64,000 nt of DNA from Tahibacter harae (lineage in GTDB: Bacteria > Pseudomonadota > Gammaproteobacteria > Xanthomonadales > Rhodanobacteraceae). A program made the position numbers and the translations under genes. The notes below the pieces were generated by a model. That model was not told the DNA's origin. It made no database searches and saw nothing but the letters and a program-made list of their open reading frames with translations. Every line of letters starts with the position of its first letter. Position 1 is the first letter of the stretch. Positions 47,888-56,959 of the stretch are shown piece after piece. The stretch covers positions 1 to 64,000 of the forward strand of contig NZ_JANFQO010000021.1 of NCBI RefSeq assembly GCF_024437735.1. The letters are read 5' to 3'.

Positions 47888-48472
47888 ATGCACCCCCTCA
47901 GCCCCATCTACTGCATCATCTTCCACCACCAGCGCCGCATTGCCGCGGGCGAACTGGCCGAGGCGGCGCGGCTGGCCCATAGCCAGCTCGGTCCGCAGGC
48001 GGTGGCCGAAACCCAGGTGTTCGACGCGCAGAGCAGCCGCCCCATCGACATCGACTGGCGCGGCAGTGCCGACGACGTCGCCGCGCGCCTGCAGCCGGCC
48101 GCGGCGACGGAATCCGGACCGGCTGCCCGCGGACGCCCGCGCCTGGGGGTGGTTTCGCGTGAGGTGACCTTGCTGCCGCGGCACTGGGAATGGCTGGGCG
48201 AACAGCCCGGCGGTGCCTCGGTCACGCTGCGCAAGCTGATCGACCAGGCGCGCCAGGCCGACGAGGCCCAGGGGCAGGGCGCCCGCCGCCGCGCGCAGGA
48301 ATCAGCGCACCGTTTCATGACGGCCATGGCCGGCGATGCCCCCGGTTTTGAAGAGGCCCTGCGCGCCCTGTTTGCCGGCGACCGTCAGCGTTTTGAGCAG
48401 TTCACCGGTGAATGGCCGCCGGATGTACGGGAACACAGCCGGCAGCTGGCCGCCGTGGCGTTTGCCGCGTGA
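47888..48472 (+). CDS. DUF2239 family protein
   Basis: 194 residues from ATG 47888 (ACAGGAG 6 bases upstream). The family core GRPRLGVVSREVTLLPRHWEWLGEQPGGASVTLRKLIDQAR (about 82-122) is clear. The rest is helical, cytoplasmic and without known enzymatic motifs. Function not established. The strong two-palindrome operator implies tight inducible control; it is a single-gene unit between divergent rpmJ and the convergent tetR gene. Confidence 0.85.
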   Translation: MHPLSPIYCIIFHHQRRIAAGELAEAARLAHSQLGPQAVAETQVFDAQSSRPIDIDWRGSADDVAARLQPAAATESGPAARGRPRLGVVSREVTLLPRHWEWLGEQPGGASVTLRKLIDQARQADEAQGQGARRRAQESAHRFMTAMAGDAPGFEEALRALFAGDRQRFEQFTGEWPPDVREHSRQLAAVAFAA

Positions 48473-48649
48473 GCGGCACTGGCCCGCGCAGCGGCGGTCC
48501 GCGGCGCCGTGTCGTCCGTACAGGCGCAAGCCTGGGGTCGGCGCCGCTGGCGCAGGCCATGGTTCTGCGTCATCCGCACAAGCGGTGCCGCCTGGGCGGT
48601 TACAGGCCCCGCATGGCCGGGCTTTGCCGCCGCGGCAGTCGGCGCGGTC

Positions 48650-49282
48650 TCAGCGCCGGTAGGCCTGGGCCAGCGTATTCAGATGCAGCCGCTCCGCATC
48701 GCGCAGGAACGGCGCGATCAGCAGCATGACCTGGTAGATGCCCTGGTTGAGGTCTTCTTCGTTGGGATCGGCGCGGGAATTGCGCACCGCGTTGAAGTTC
48801 AGCCAGAAGGTGGTCAGCAGCAGCACGTTCTCGGCGCTGGCGCGGATCTCGTCGGCGGTGGCGCGCAGGATCTCGGCCTGGGCCAGCCCCTTGAGCACCT
48901 CGGTGGCGCTGCTCGCGGCGCGGTTGAGCATGCGGCCGAAGTGCAGCTTGAGCTTGCGGTTGCGCGAGAGAATGTCGACCAGGTCGCGGTAGAGGAAGCG
49001 GTAGTCCCACATGCAGCCGAACACGCTGTGCAGCTGCATCCAGATGTCTTCCAGGTTGGGCAGGCGGTCCTGCGGCACCTGCAGAGCCTGGTCCATGCGC
49101 TGCTCATACACCGCGAACAGCTGTTCGACGATGTCGTCCTTGTTGCGGAAGTGGTAGTACAGATTGCCGGGGCTGATCTCCAGCTCGTCGGCGATATGGT
49201 TGGTGGTGACGTTCGGCTCGCCCTGGGAATTGAACATCACCAGGGCGATCTCGAGGATGCGCTCGCGCGTGCGTCGGGCCAT
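48650..49282 (-). CDS. TetR/AcrR-family transcriptional regulator
   Basis: 210 residues from ATG 49282 (GGAGATCGCAG upstream). The N-terminal HTH (about 1-50) has TTNHIADELEISPGNLYYHFRNKDDIVEQLF. The C-terminal ligand domain is all-helical and aromatic-rich (WDYRFLYRDLVDILSRN), common in regulators binding acyl or other hydrophobic ligands. It starts 32 bases after the acyl-CoA-binding protein stop on the same strand. Control of its own operon and of the divergent acyl-CoA reductase, with acyl-CoA as signal, is inference from context. Confidence 0.9.
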   Translation of the reverse strand: MARRTRERILEIALVMFNSQGEPNVTTNHIADELEISPGNLYYHFRNKDDIVEQLFAVYEQRMDQALQVPQDRLPNLEDIWMQLHSVFGCMWDYRFLYRDLVDILSRNRKLKLHFGRMLNRAASSATEVLKGLAQAEILRATADEIRASAENVLLLTTFWLNFNAVRNSRADPNEEDLNQGIYQVMLLIAPFLRDAERLHLNTLAQAYRR

Positions 49283-49314
49283 CTGCGATCTCCGCGCAGC
49301 CGTGGGGGCCGGCC

Positions 49315-49572
49315 TCAGCCGCCCAGCTTCTTCACGAGGTCGACGTACTTCTGCTGCGCCTCTTCCTGCTTGGTGCCCTTGAGCTTGGCCCAGGCTTCGT
49401 ACTTGGCCGTGCCGACGAAATCGAAGAAGCCGGGCTTGGGACCGGACACGTCGCCTGCGGAGCCCTGCTTGTACAGTGCGTACAGTTTCAGCAGCGTGTC
49501 GTTGTCGGGGCGCTCGGGCAGGTTCATCGCCTTCTTTGCCGCTTCCTCGAATTTGCTGGTCAGGTCGGACAT
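49315..49572 (-). CDS. Acyl-CoA-binding protein
   Basis: 85 residues, the standard size of a four-helix ACBP. Ligand-site segments are DTLLKLYALYKQGSAGDVSGPKPGFFDFVGTAKYEAWAKLKG, with the Tyr/Lys pair of LYALYKQ and the aromatic of KYEAW. It binds long-chain acyl-CoA in the cytoplasm. It heads a two-gene unit with a TetR regulator and is divergent from a fatty acyl-CoA reductase that uses the same ligand. Confidence 0.94.
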   Translation of the reverse strand: MSDLTSKFEEAAKKAMNLPERPDNDTLLKLYALYKQGSAGDVSGPKPGFFDFVGTAKYEAWAKLKGTKQEEAQQKYVDLVKKLGG

Positions 49573-49667
49573 GGTTCGCTCTCGGTGATCGGATCCCGCA
49601 TCTGCGCGTGCGGTGAATGCGAGCTTGTATCACGCGACTCCGGGACGGTCAACGCGATCAATTAGGC

Positions 49668-49710
49668 GTTTGAAACCCGCTTGGAAAGCGCCCGCCGGCA
49701 GGTCTATCTT
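49668..49710 (+). promoter_or_regulatory. Promoter and palindrome in the ACBP / acyl-CoA reductase divergent region
   Basis: The palindrome GTTTgAAAC (49668-49676) sits just before a plausible plus promoter: -35 TTGGAA (49681-49686), 18 bases, -10 TATCTT (49705-49710). It is a natural site for the neighbouring TetR protein. Confidence 0.45.
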
Positions 49711-49740
49711 ATGACCCGGAAGGAGAGAAGTGAGGGGATG

Positions 49741-49787
49741 CGGAATGATCCGCAGCAGGCGCCCGCAGGGCGCTGCGGTCCATTCCG
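49741..49787 (+). other. Structured leader of the acyl-CoA reductase mRNA
   Basis: CGGAATG (49741-49747) pairs with CATTCCG (49781-49787); after a 2x2 internal loop CCGCAGC (49750-49756) pairs with GCTGCGG (49772-49778). An alternative inner stem GCGCCC-gca-GGGCGC is also possible. It lies between the predicted promoter and the start codon. No T-tract follows, so it looks like a 5'-UTR stem rather than a terminator. Confidence 0.55.
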
Positions 49788-49859
49788 GCTGACTCACTCC
49801 CAACGGATACCAGTCCAGGGCGCGCCGCTGTGCCGGTGCGACATCGCAAGGGGAAACGA

Positions 49860-51848
49860 ATGACCTATTTCGTCACCGGCGCCACCGGCTTCATCGGTCG
49901 TCACCTCGTCGCCAATCTGCTAAAGCGCAAGGGCACCATCTATTGCCTGGTGCGCAAGGGCTCCAGCGACAAGTTCGAGCAGCTGCGCGAGAGCCTCGGC
50001 GCCGACGACAAGCGTCTGGTCGCAGTCAGCGGCGATCTGGCCAAGCCCAGGCTGGGCGTCAGCCCGGCCATGCTCAAGACTTTGAGCGGCAAGGTGCAGC
50101 ACTTTTTCCATCTTGCCGCCTTGTACGACCTCTCCGCCGATGCCGAGAGCCAGCACGTGGCCAATATGGACGGCACCCGCCACGCCATGGAGCTGGCCGA
50201 GGCGGTCAAGGCGGGCTGCTTCCACCACACCAGCTCCATCGCCGCGGCCGGCCTGTATCCCGGCGTGTTCCGCGAGGACATGTTCGACGAGGCCGAGGAA
50301 CTGGACAACCCATACTTCCGCACCAAGCACGATTCCGAGGGCCTGGTGCGCAAGGAATACCCGCGGCCCTGGCGCATCTACCGCCCCGGCATCGTCATCG
50401 GCAACTCGGCCAATGGCGAGATGGACAAGATCGACGGGCCGTACTACTTCTTCCGCCTGATCAAGAAACTGCGCCAGGCCCTGCCGCCCTGGGTGCCGAC
50501 CGTCGGCCTGGAGGGCGGCCGCCTGAACCTGGTGCCGGTGGACTGGGTCGCCGCGGCCATGGACCACATCGCGCACAAGACCGGCCTGGACGGGCACTGT
50601 TTCCATCTGACCGATCCGGCGCCGCGGCGCATCGGCGAAGTGCTCAACATCTTCGCCCGCGCCGGCCACGCGCCGCAGATGACCATGCGCCTGGATGCGC
50701 GCATGTTCGCCTTCATTCCCCAGGGCATACGTGCGGCGCTGAGCAGCCTGCCGCCGATCCGCCGCTTCACCAATGTGGTACTGCGCGATTTCGGCATTCC
50801 GCGCGAAGTGATGAAGTTCATCAACTATCCCACCCGCTTCGACTGCCGCGAGACCGAGCGCGCGCTGAAGGGGTCCAGGATCAAGCTGCCCAAGCTGGAG
50901 GACTACGCCTGGCGCATCTGGGATTACTGGGAACGCCACCTGGATCCGGACCTCTTCGTCGATCATTCGCTCAGCGGCAAGGTCAAGAACCGCGTCGTCG
51001 TGGTCACCGGCGGCTCCTCGGGCATAGGCAAGGCGGTCGCGCTGAAGATCGCCGCGGCCGGCGCCAAGGTGGTGATCTGCGCCCGCGGCGAGGAAGAGCT
51101 GGCCGTGGCCAAGAAGGAGATCGAGGCCGCCGGCGGCACCTGCTTCACGTATATCGTCGATCTGTCCGACATGGGCAGCTGCGATGCTTTCGTCAAGCAG
51201 GTGGTGGCCGACCATGGCGGCGTGGACGTGCTGGTCAACAACGCCGGCCGCTCGATACGCCGCTCCATCGCGCTGAGCTTCGACCGCTTCCACGATTTCG
51301 AGCGCACCATGCAGCTGAATTACTTCGGCGCGCTGCGGCTTATCATGGGCTTCCTGCCGGTGATGTCGGAGAAGCGCCGCGGCCACATCATCAATATCTC
51401 GTCCATCGGCGTGCTGACCAATGCGCCGCGCTTCTCGGCCTATGTCGCTTCCAAGGCGGCGCTGGATGCGTTCTCGCGCTGCGCCCAGGCCGAGTATTCC
51501 GACCTGGGCATCCACTTCACCACGATCAACATGCCGCTGGTGAAGACGCCGATGATCGCGCCGACCAAGATGTACGACCACGTGCCCACGCTGTCGCCGG
51601 ACGAGGCGGCCGATCTGGTGGTCGAGGCCATCGTCGAGCGGCCGGTGCGCATCGCCACGCGCCTGGGCATCTTCGCCTCCATCCTGTATGCGCTGGCGCC
51701 GCGCATGTACGAGATCATCATGAACAGCGCCTTCCGCCTGTTCCCGGATTCGGCCGCGGCCAAGGGCATGGCCGGGCGCGCCGAGCTGGAGCAGCCGACC
51801 AACGAGCAGATCGCCGTGGCCGCGCTGATGCGCGGCGTGCATTGGTGA
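49860..51848 (+). CDS. Two-domain fatty acyl-CoA reductase (alcohol-forming)
   Basis: 662 residues from ATG 49860 (AAGGGGAAACGA upstream). The N-terminal extended-SDR reductase domain (about 1-365) has TGATGFIGRHL, HFFHLAALYDL and NPYFRTKHDSEGLV (Tyr-x-x-x-Lys). The C-terminal classical SDR domain (about 380-600) has VTGGSSGIGKAVA, NNAGRSI and SAYVASKAAL. Architecture and many stretches match, from memory, the Marinobacter bifunctional acyl-CoA reductase (about 661 residues), which reduces acyl-CoA via aldehyde to fatty alcohol with NADPH. The likely role is wax-ester or fatty-alcohol synthesis or aldehyde handling. No wax synthase is seen here. It ends in a clear terminator. Confidence 0.9.
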   Translation: MTYFVTGATGFIGRHLVANLLKRKGTIYCLVRKGSSDKFEQLRESLGADDKRLVAVSGDLAKPRLGVSPAMLKTLSGKVQHFFHLAALYDLSADAESQHVANMDGTRHAMELAEAVKAGCFHHTSSIAAAGLYPGVFREDMFDEAEELDNPYFRTKHDSEGLVRKEYPRPWRIYRPGIVIGNSANGEMDKIDGPYYFFRLIKKLRQALPPWVPTVGLEGGRLNLVPVDWVAAAMDHIAHKTGLDGHCFHLTDPAPRRIGEVLNIFARAGHAPQMTMRLDARMFAFIPQGIRAALSSLPPIRRFTNVVLRDFGIPREVMKFINYPTRFDCRETERALKGSRIKLPKLEDYAWRIWDYWERHLDPDLFVDHSLSGKVKNRVVVVTGGSSGIGKAVALKIAAAGAKVVICARGEEELAVAKKEIEAAGGTCFTYIVDLSDMGSCDAFVKQVVADHGGVDVLVNNAGRSIRRSIALSFDRFHDFERTMQLNYFGALRLIMGFLPVMSEKRRGHIINISSIGVLTNAPRFSAYVASKAALDAFSRCAQAEYSDLGIHFTTINMPLVKTPMIAPTKMYDHVPTLSPDEAADLVVEAIVERPVRIATRLGIFASILYALAPRMYEIIMNSAFRLFPDSAAAKGMAGRAELEQPTNEQIAVAALMRGVHW

Positions 51849-51878
51849 GCTGAGCGCAGTTTCCAGGAAGCGATGGTG

Positions 51879-51914
51879 CGGGCCGCGGCGTGAGCCGCGG
51901 CCCGTTTGATTTTT
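51879..51914 (+). terminator. Rho-independent terminator after the acyl-CoA reductase
   Basis: CGGGCCGCGGC (51879-51889), loop GTGA, its perfect complement (51894-51904), then TTTGATTTTT. It separates the reductase transcript from the cyd operon. Confidence 0.9.
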
Positions 51915-52131
51915 GCGCCTGATCTGCAGTGCCCGCCGGCGGCGCGAGCCGCCGCCGGCCGTTGCGCCGCGGCCGTCGATTTATGCGGCCGGCGTCTCGC
52001 ACCGCGCCGCGCAACGCGGTAGCCTTGTCCCAATTGCTCCATTGCATGCGGCGGCCGGCCGCGTGCGCGGCGGCAACCGCCGCCGGTTCCATCGCCGCTT
52101 TCCCGACACCGCCGTTGAAGGATGCCTGTCG

Positions 52132-53685
52132 ATGATCTCGGACACCCTGGTCGACCTCTCGCGTCTGCAGTTCGCCGCCACTGCGCTCTATCACTTCCTG
52201 TTCGTGCCGCTGACCCTGGGGCTGTCCTTCCTGCTGGCGATCATGGAGTCGGTCTACGTCATGACCGGCAAGGAGATCTACCGGCAGATGACCAAGTTCT
52301 GGGGAAAGCTATTCGGCATCAATTTCGCCCTGGGCGTGGCCACCGGCATCACCATGGAATTCCAGTTCGGCACGAACTGGTCGTACTACTCGCAATACGT
52401 CGGCGACATCTTCGGCACGCCGCTGGCGATCGAGGGCCTGATGGCCTTCTTCCTCGAATCCACTTTCGTCGGCCTGTTCTTCTTCGGCTGGGAGCGGCTG
52501 AGCAAGGTGCAGCATCTGCTGGTGACCTGGCTGGTCGCGCTGGGCTCGAATTTTTCCGCGCTGTGGATCCTGGTCGCCAACGGCTGGATGCAGTATCCGG
52601 TCGGCGCCGAATTCAACCCCGACACCCTGCGCATGGAGCTGACCAGCTTTGCCGAGGTGTTCTTCAGCCCCGTGGCCCAGGTCAAGTTCGTGCACACGGT
52701 TTCGGCCGGCTATGTCACCGGATCGTGCTTCGTGCTGGGCATCAGCGCCTGGTACCTGCTGAAGAACCGGCATGTGGCCTTCGCCCAGCGCTCCTTCGCC
52801 ATCGCCGCGGCCTTCGGTCTGGCCTCGGTGCTGTCGGTGATTACCCTGGGCGACGAAAGCGGCTACGAACTGGGCCATGTGCAGAAGGTCAAGCTGGCCG
52901 CGATCGAAGGCATGTGGGAGACGCATCCGCCGCCGGCGCCGTTCACCGTGGTCGGCTTCATCGACCAGGAGAACCTGCGCACCAACCATGCGCTGGAAAT
53001 TCCCTGGATGATGGGCCTGATCGCGACGCGTTCGCTGAGCGAGCCGGTGACCGGGCTCAAGGAGCTCATCGCCGGGCACGAGCCGCGCATACGCAACGGC
53101 ATGCAGGCCTACGCCGCGCTGCAGCAGCTGCGCGCCAATCCTGGCGATACGGCGGCCAGGGAAATCCTGCGCGAACACGGCGGCGACCTGGGCTACGGCC
53201 TGCTGCTCAAGCGCCGCGCGCCGAACGTGGTCGACGCGACCGACGCGCAGATCGCGCAGACCGCACGCGATGCCATCCCGCCGGTGGCGCCGCTGTTCTG
53301 GGCCTTCCGCATCATGGTCGGCGCCGGTGTGTTCATGCTGGTGACCTTCGCGCTGGCCCTGCTGTCCACCACGCGGCGGCAGCTGATGCGCCAGCGCTGG
53401 CTGCTCAAGCTGGCCGTGGTCACGCTGCCCATGCCGTGGATCGCCTCGGAAGCGGGCTGGCTGGTGGCCGAGCTGGGCCGCCAGCCCTGGACCGTGGCCG
53501 AGGTGTTGCCGACCTGGATGAGCGTATCCAGCCTGAGCGTCGGCGACCTGATCTTCAGCTTCTGCGGCTTTGTGATCCTGTATACGGCGCTGCTGGTGGT
53601 GGAGCTGTATCTGATGGTCAAGTTCGCGCGCAAGGGGCCGGGCGACGCGCCGGGCTCTTCCGCATCGTCCGCCACGCCGGCCTGA
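52132..53685 (+). CDS. cydA: Cytochrome bd ubiquinol oxidase subunit I
   Basis: 517 residues with about nine membrane helices. Haem ligands can be placed: His21 ([13 protein letters not shown], haem b595), the His of [12 protein letters not shown] and the Met of FRIMVGAG (haem b558). The conserved quinol-loop and Glu-rich helices ([12 protein letters not shown]-like segment, here [24 protein letters not shown]) are intact, and the loop before TPRVAPLF-type sequence ([12 protein letters not shown]) is long, as in bd-I enzymes. It oxidises quinol and reduces oxygen with high affinity. First gene of cydABXDC; no clear FNR/Anr box was found upstream. Confidence 0.96.
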   Translation: MISDTLVDLSRLQFAATALYHFLFVPLTLGLSFLLAIMESVYVMTGKEIYRQMTKFWGKLFGINFALGVATGITMEFQFGTNWSYYSQYVGDIFGTPLAIEGLMAFFLESTFVGLFFFGWERLSKVQHLLVTWLVALGSNFSALWILVANGWMQYPVGAEFNPDTLRMELTSFAEVFFSPVAQVKFVHTVSAGYVTGSCFVLGISAWYLLKNRHVAFAQRSFAIAAAFGLASVLSVITLGDESGYELGHVQKVKLAAIEGMWETHPPPAPFTVVGFIDQENLRTNHALEIPWMMGLIATRSLSEPVTGLKELIAGHEPRIRNGMQAYAALQQLRANPGDTAAREILREHGGDLGYGLLLKRRAPNVVDATDAQIAQTARDAIPPVAPLFWAFRIMVGAGVFMLVTFALALLSTTRRQLMRQRWLLKLAVVTLPMPWIASEAGWLVAELGRQPWTVAEVLPTWMSVSSLSVGDLIFSFCGFVILYTALLVVELYLMVKFARKGPGDAPGSSASSATPA

Positions 53686-53695
53686 GGAGAACACC

Positions 53696-54850
53696 ATGGG
53701 CGAACTGCTGGACTTCCTCATGAGCTACGAGACCCTGCGCCTGGTCTGGTGGCTGTTCCTGGGCGTGCTGCTGATCGGCTTCGCGGTGATGGACGGCTTC
53801 GATCTCGGCGTCGGCGTGCTGCTGCCCGTGGTCGCGCGCGAGGACGCGGAGCGCCGCGTGCTGCTCAATGCGATCGGGCCGACCTGGGAGGGCAACCAGG
53901 TCTGGTTCGTGCTCGGCGGCGGCGCCATCTTCGCCGCGTTTCCGCTGATTTACGCGGCGGCGTTCTCGGGCTTTTTCGTCGCGCTGATCCTGGTGCTGTT
54001 CGCGCTGATCCTGCGTCCGGTCGGCTTCGACTACCGCAGCAAACTGGCCGATCCGCGCTGGCGCGGGTTGTGGGACTGGTGCCTGTTCGTCGGCGGCTTC
54101 GTGCCGGCGCTGGTGTTCGGCGTGGCCTTCGGCAACCTGCTGCAGGGCGTGCCGCTGCGCTTCGATCCGGACCTGCGCGTGCATTACGACGGCGGCTTTT
54201 TCGGCCTGCTCAATCCGTATGGCTTGCTTTGTGGCGCGGTCAGCCTGTCCATGCTGGTGATGCACGGCGCGGCCTTCCTGCAATTGAAGACCGTGGGCGA
54301 GCTGCGCGAACGCGCGCGGCGCTGGCTGGGCCTGGCCGCGCTGGTATACGTGATCGCCTTTGCCGCGGCCGGCGTATGGCTGGCGCTGGGCGTGGAGGGC
54401 TACCGCCTGCTCAGCTTCGCAGGCAAGGCGGGTGTGTCCGATCCGCTGGCCAAGACCGTCGCGGTCGAGGCCGGCGCCTGGTTCGCCAACTATTACGATG
54501 CGCCCGTGCTGTGGCTGATTCCGCTGCTGGCCTTCGCCGGCGCCGGCCTGGCCTGGTATCTGGCGCCGCGCCGGCCCGGCTACGCCTTCATCGCCTCGGC
54601 CACGGCGGTGGGCTGCACCATACTGACCGCCGGCGTGGGCATGTTCCCGTTCATGCTGCCGTCCAGCCTGCAGCCTTCGCACAGCCTCACCGTATGGGAT
54701 TCGACTTCCAGCCTGCTCACTCTGCGCTGGATGTTCTGGCTGACCGTGTTCTTCCTGCCGCTGATCATCGCCTATACCAGCTGGGTGTTCCGCGTGATGC
54801 GCGGGCCGGTGACGGTGGAAGAGGTGCGGCATTCCGACGCGCATTACTGA
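53696..54850 (+). CDS. cydB: Cytochrome bd ubiquinol oxidase subunit II
   Basis: 384 residues, eight or so membrane helices, typical N-terminus LVWWLFLGVLLIGFAVMDGFDLGVG and NAIGPTWEGNQVWFVLGGGAIFAAFP. It pairs with CydA to form the oxidase. The gap from cydA is 10 bases and the ATG is preceded by GAGGAGAACACC. CydX follows after 12 bases, so all three structural subunits are in one translation unit. Confidence 0.96.
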   Translation: MGELLDFLMSYETLRLVWWLFLGVLLIGFAVMDGFDLGVGVLLPVVAREDAERRVLLNAIGPTWEGNQVWFVLGGGAIFAAFPLIYAAAFSGFFVALILVLFALILRPVGFDYRSKLADPRWRGLWDWCLFVGGFVPALVFGVAFGNLLQGVPLRFDPDLRVHYDGGFFGLLNPYGLLCGAVSLSMLVMHGAAFLQLKTVGELRERARRWLGLAALVYVIAFAAAGVWLALGVEGYRLLSFAGKAGVSDPLAKTVAVEAGAWFANYYDAPVLWLIPLLAFAGAGLAWYLAPRRPGYAFIASATAVGCTILTAGVGMFPFMLPSSLQPSHSLTVWDSTSSLLTLRWMFWLTVFFLPLIIAYTSWVFRVMRGPVTVEEVRHSDAHY

Positions 54851-54862
54851 GGAGTCGCGCAG

Positions 54863-54976
54863 ATGTGGTATTTCGCCTGGATCCTGGGCGTGCTCATGGC
54901 CTGCTTCGCCGCGATCATCAACGCGATGTGGCTGGAATTCGAAGGCTATCCGGCCGACGGAGACGAGTCGCGCTGA
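54863..54976 (+). CDS. cydX: Cytochrome bd oxidase small subunit CydX
   Basis: 37 residues: MWYFAWILGVLMACFAAIIN then AMWLEFEGYPADGDESR. One membrane helix begins with the invariant WYFAWILG, with the conserved Glu in MWLEFE. GAGGAGTCGCGCAG precedes the ATG. CydX stabilises the haem b595/d site of CydAB. It is easily missed because of its size; position directly after cydB and the motif make it secure. Confidence 0.96.
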   Translation: MWYFAWILGVLMACFAAIINAMWLEFEGYPADGDESR

Positions 54977-55006
54977 CGCCGCGGCGCGGCTGCGATACGA
55001 GGTGGG

Positions 55007-56959
55007 ATGAGCGCTACCCCCGAAGGCCAGGCCCTTGCGCTGGCCTGGTTGAATCGAGTTTGCGCCGGCGTGCGCCGCTGGAGCCTGCTGGCTGTGGCCG
55101 CCGGCGTGGCGGCGAGCCTGGCCTTTGCCGGTTTCGCCTTCGCCGTCGCCGCGCTGGTCGCGGCCTGGCTGGGGCCGCCGGCGGCGCCGGACTGGCGCCT
55201 GCTGCTGCTGATACCGCTATTGTTGCTGCTGCGCAGCGCCTTGCTCGCCCTGCGCGACTGGGCCGGCGCGCGCGCCGCAGTGGCGTTGCGCGGACAGGTG
55301 CGCGGCGAGTTGCTGGATGCGCTACAGCGGCTGGGTCCGCTGCGCAGGCGCGCCGGTGACGACGGCGCGCTGGCGGCGCTGGTGCTGGAGCAGGTCGATG
55401 CGCTGGACGGCTATGTGTCGCGCTATCTGCCACAGCGCCATATCGCCGCGCTGGTGCCGTTGCTGCTGATGCTGCTGGCCCTGCCGCAGAGCTGGCTCGC
55501 GGCGCTGCTGCTCGCGGTCACCGCGCCCCTGATTCCCGTGTTCATGACCCTGGTCGGCTGGGGCGCGGCCGCGGCGGCCCAGGCCCAGGCCGCGGCGCTG
55601 GCGCGGCTCAGCGGCCAGTTCCTGGATCTGGTGCGCGGCCTGCCGACCTTGCGCCTGCTCGGCGCGGTCGAGCGCGGCGCGCAGCGCCTGGCGGCGACTG
55701 CGGCGGAATTCCGCCAGCGCAGCCTGGCGGTGCTGCGGCTGGCGTTCCTGTCTTCGGCGGTACTGGAGCTGTTCGCCGCAGTCAGCATCGCCATGCTCGC
55801 GCTGTATCTGGGCCTGGCCCTGCTGGGACGCATCGACATAGGCCATTACGGCCGGCCGTTGCGCCTGGATACCGCGCTGTTTCTGCTGCTGCTGGCGCCG
55901 GAATTCTTCGCGCCGCTGCGCCAGCTCGGCAGCGACTACCACGCCCGCGCCGACGCCTTGGCCGCGGCGGAAGCCCTGGCGGGTTTGCAGGCGAGGGCGG
56001 CGGAACGGGACGCGGCGCCGGCGAGTGCCACAGGGACGCCGGACGATTCGGCGGCGAAGCCGATGCCCATGGCATCGGAGCGGACTGCAGCGATGCCGGC
56101 CGAGCGGGCGCGGACTGCTGCGGCCGATGCATCGGCCGCAACGCTGGAACCCGCAGCGCCCGATGAGCGCAAGGTGCAGCGCAAGACGCCGGCACCGGAT
56201 GCCCCTTCCGCGCCGGCTCGCGCTGGTGGCGTTGAAACCAGTCGCTACGATTCAACGCCGGCGGCCGCCGCGCCGGGCATCGAATTCGACCACGTCAGCC
56301 TGCGCTATCCCGACGGCCGCCACGGCCTGTACGAGGTGAGCTTCCGCATCGGCGCCGGCGAGCACGTGCTGCTGCGCGGGCCCAGCGGCTCGGGCAAGAC
56401 CTCGGTGCTGGCCCTGCTGGCCGGATTTATCGCGCCCACCAGCGGGCGCATCCTCATCGACGGCCAGGACCTGGCCACGCTGGACCGCGCCACCTGGTGG
56501 CGCCGCCTGGGCTGGCTGGAACAGCGCCCGGAATGGTTCCGTCTGGCGCTGCGCGACAACGTGCTGCTGGGCCTGGAGCGCGGCGACGAAGACCGGTTGT
56601 GGGCTGCGCTGCGGCAGGCCGGCCTGGACGCGGTGGTGCGCGCGCTGCCGCAGGGCGCGGACAGCGTGGCCGGCACCGCGGACGGCAGCCTTTCCGGCGG
56701 CCAGTTGCAGCGCCTGGCCCTGGCCCGCGCGCTGGCGCGCGATGCGCGGCTGTGGCTGCTGGACGAACCGCTGGCGCATCTGGATGCGGAAACCGCGCAG
56801 GAACTGCGCAGCACACTGGCGGCCGCCGGCCGCGGCCGCACCGTGCTGCTGGCCAGTCATGCGCCGGCGGAAAGCCGCTGGATCGCGCGGGAATTGCGCC
56901 TGGAACGCGGGCGCCTGTGTCACGACGGCGTGCCGGCGGCGCGGCAGGGTTGGATATGA
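55007..56959 (+). CDS. cydD: Thiol reductant ABC exporter subunit CydD
   Basis: 650 residues, longer than E. coli CydD (588). Six membrane helices in about 1-310. The ABC domain starts near residue 425, with Walker A GPSGSGKTS, signature LSGGQLQRLALARAL, Walker B LWLLDEPLAHLD and the switch His (SHAP). The extra length is an Ala/Pro/charged low-complexity linker of about 95 residues (about 325-420) between the two parts. With CydC it exports cysteine/glutathione to the periplasm, needed for bd oxidase assembly. It overlaps cydC by ATGA. Confidence 0.94.
   Translation: MSATPEGQALALAWLNRVCAGVRRWSLLAVAAGVAASLAFAGFAFAVAALVAAWLGPPAAPDWRLLLLIPLLLLLRSALLALRDWAGARAAVALRGQVRGELLDALQRLGPLRRRAGDDGALAALVLEQVDALDGYVSRYLPQRHIAALVPLLLMLLALPQSWLAALLLAVTAPLIPVFMTLVGWGAAAAAQAQAAALARLSGQFLDLVRGLPTLRLLGAVERGAQRLAATAAEFRQRSLAVLRLAFLSSAVLELFAAVSIAMLALYLGLALLGRIDIGHYGRPLRLDTALFLLLLAPEFFAPLRQLGSDYHARADALAAAEALAGLQARAAERDAAPASATGTPDDSAAKPMPMASERTAAMPAERARTAAADASAATLEPAAPDERKVQRKTPAPDAPSAPARAGGVETSRYDSTPAAAAPGIEFDHVSLRYPDGRHGLYEVSFRIGAGEHVLLRGPSGSGKTSVLALLAGFIAPTSGRILIDGQDLATLDRATWWRRLGWLEQRPEWFRLALRDNVLLGLERGDEDRLWAALRQAGLDAVVRALPQGADSVAGTADGSLSGGQLQRLALARALARDARLWLLDEPLAHLDAETAQELRSTLAAAGRGRTVLLASHAPAESRWIARELRLERGRLCHDGVPAARQGWI

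Noticed and set aside
48473-48649. Possible small gene between the DUF2239 and tetR genes
   Set aside because: Open frames there continue from or overlap the flanking genes and show no start signal or plausible protein.
51849-52131. FNR/Anr box upstream of cydA
   Set aside because: Only a half-site-like TTGAT is present at the preceding terminator's T-tract; no TTGAT-N4-ATCAA was found.
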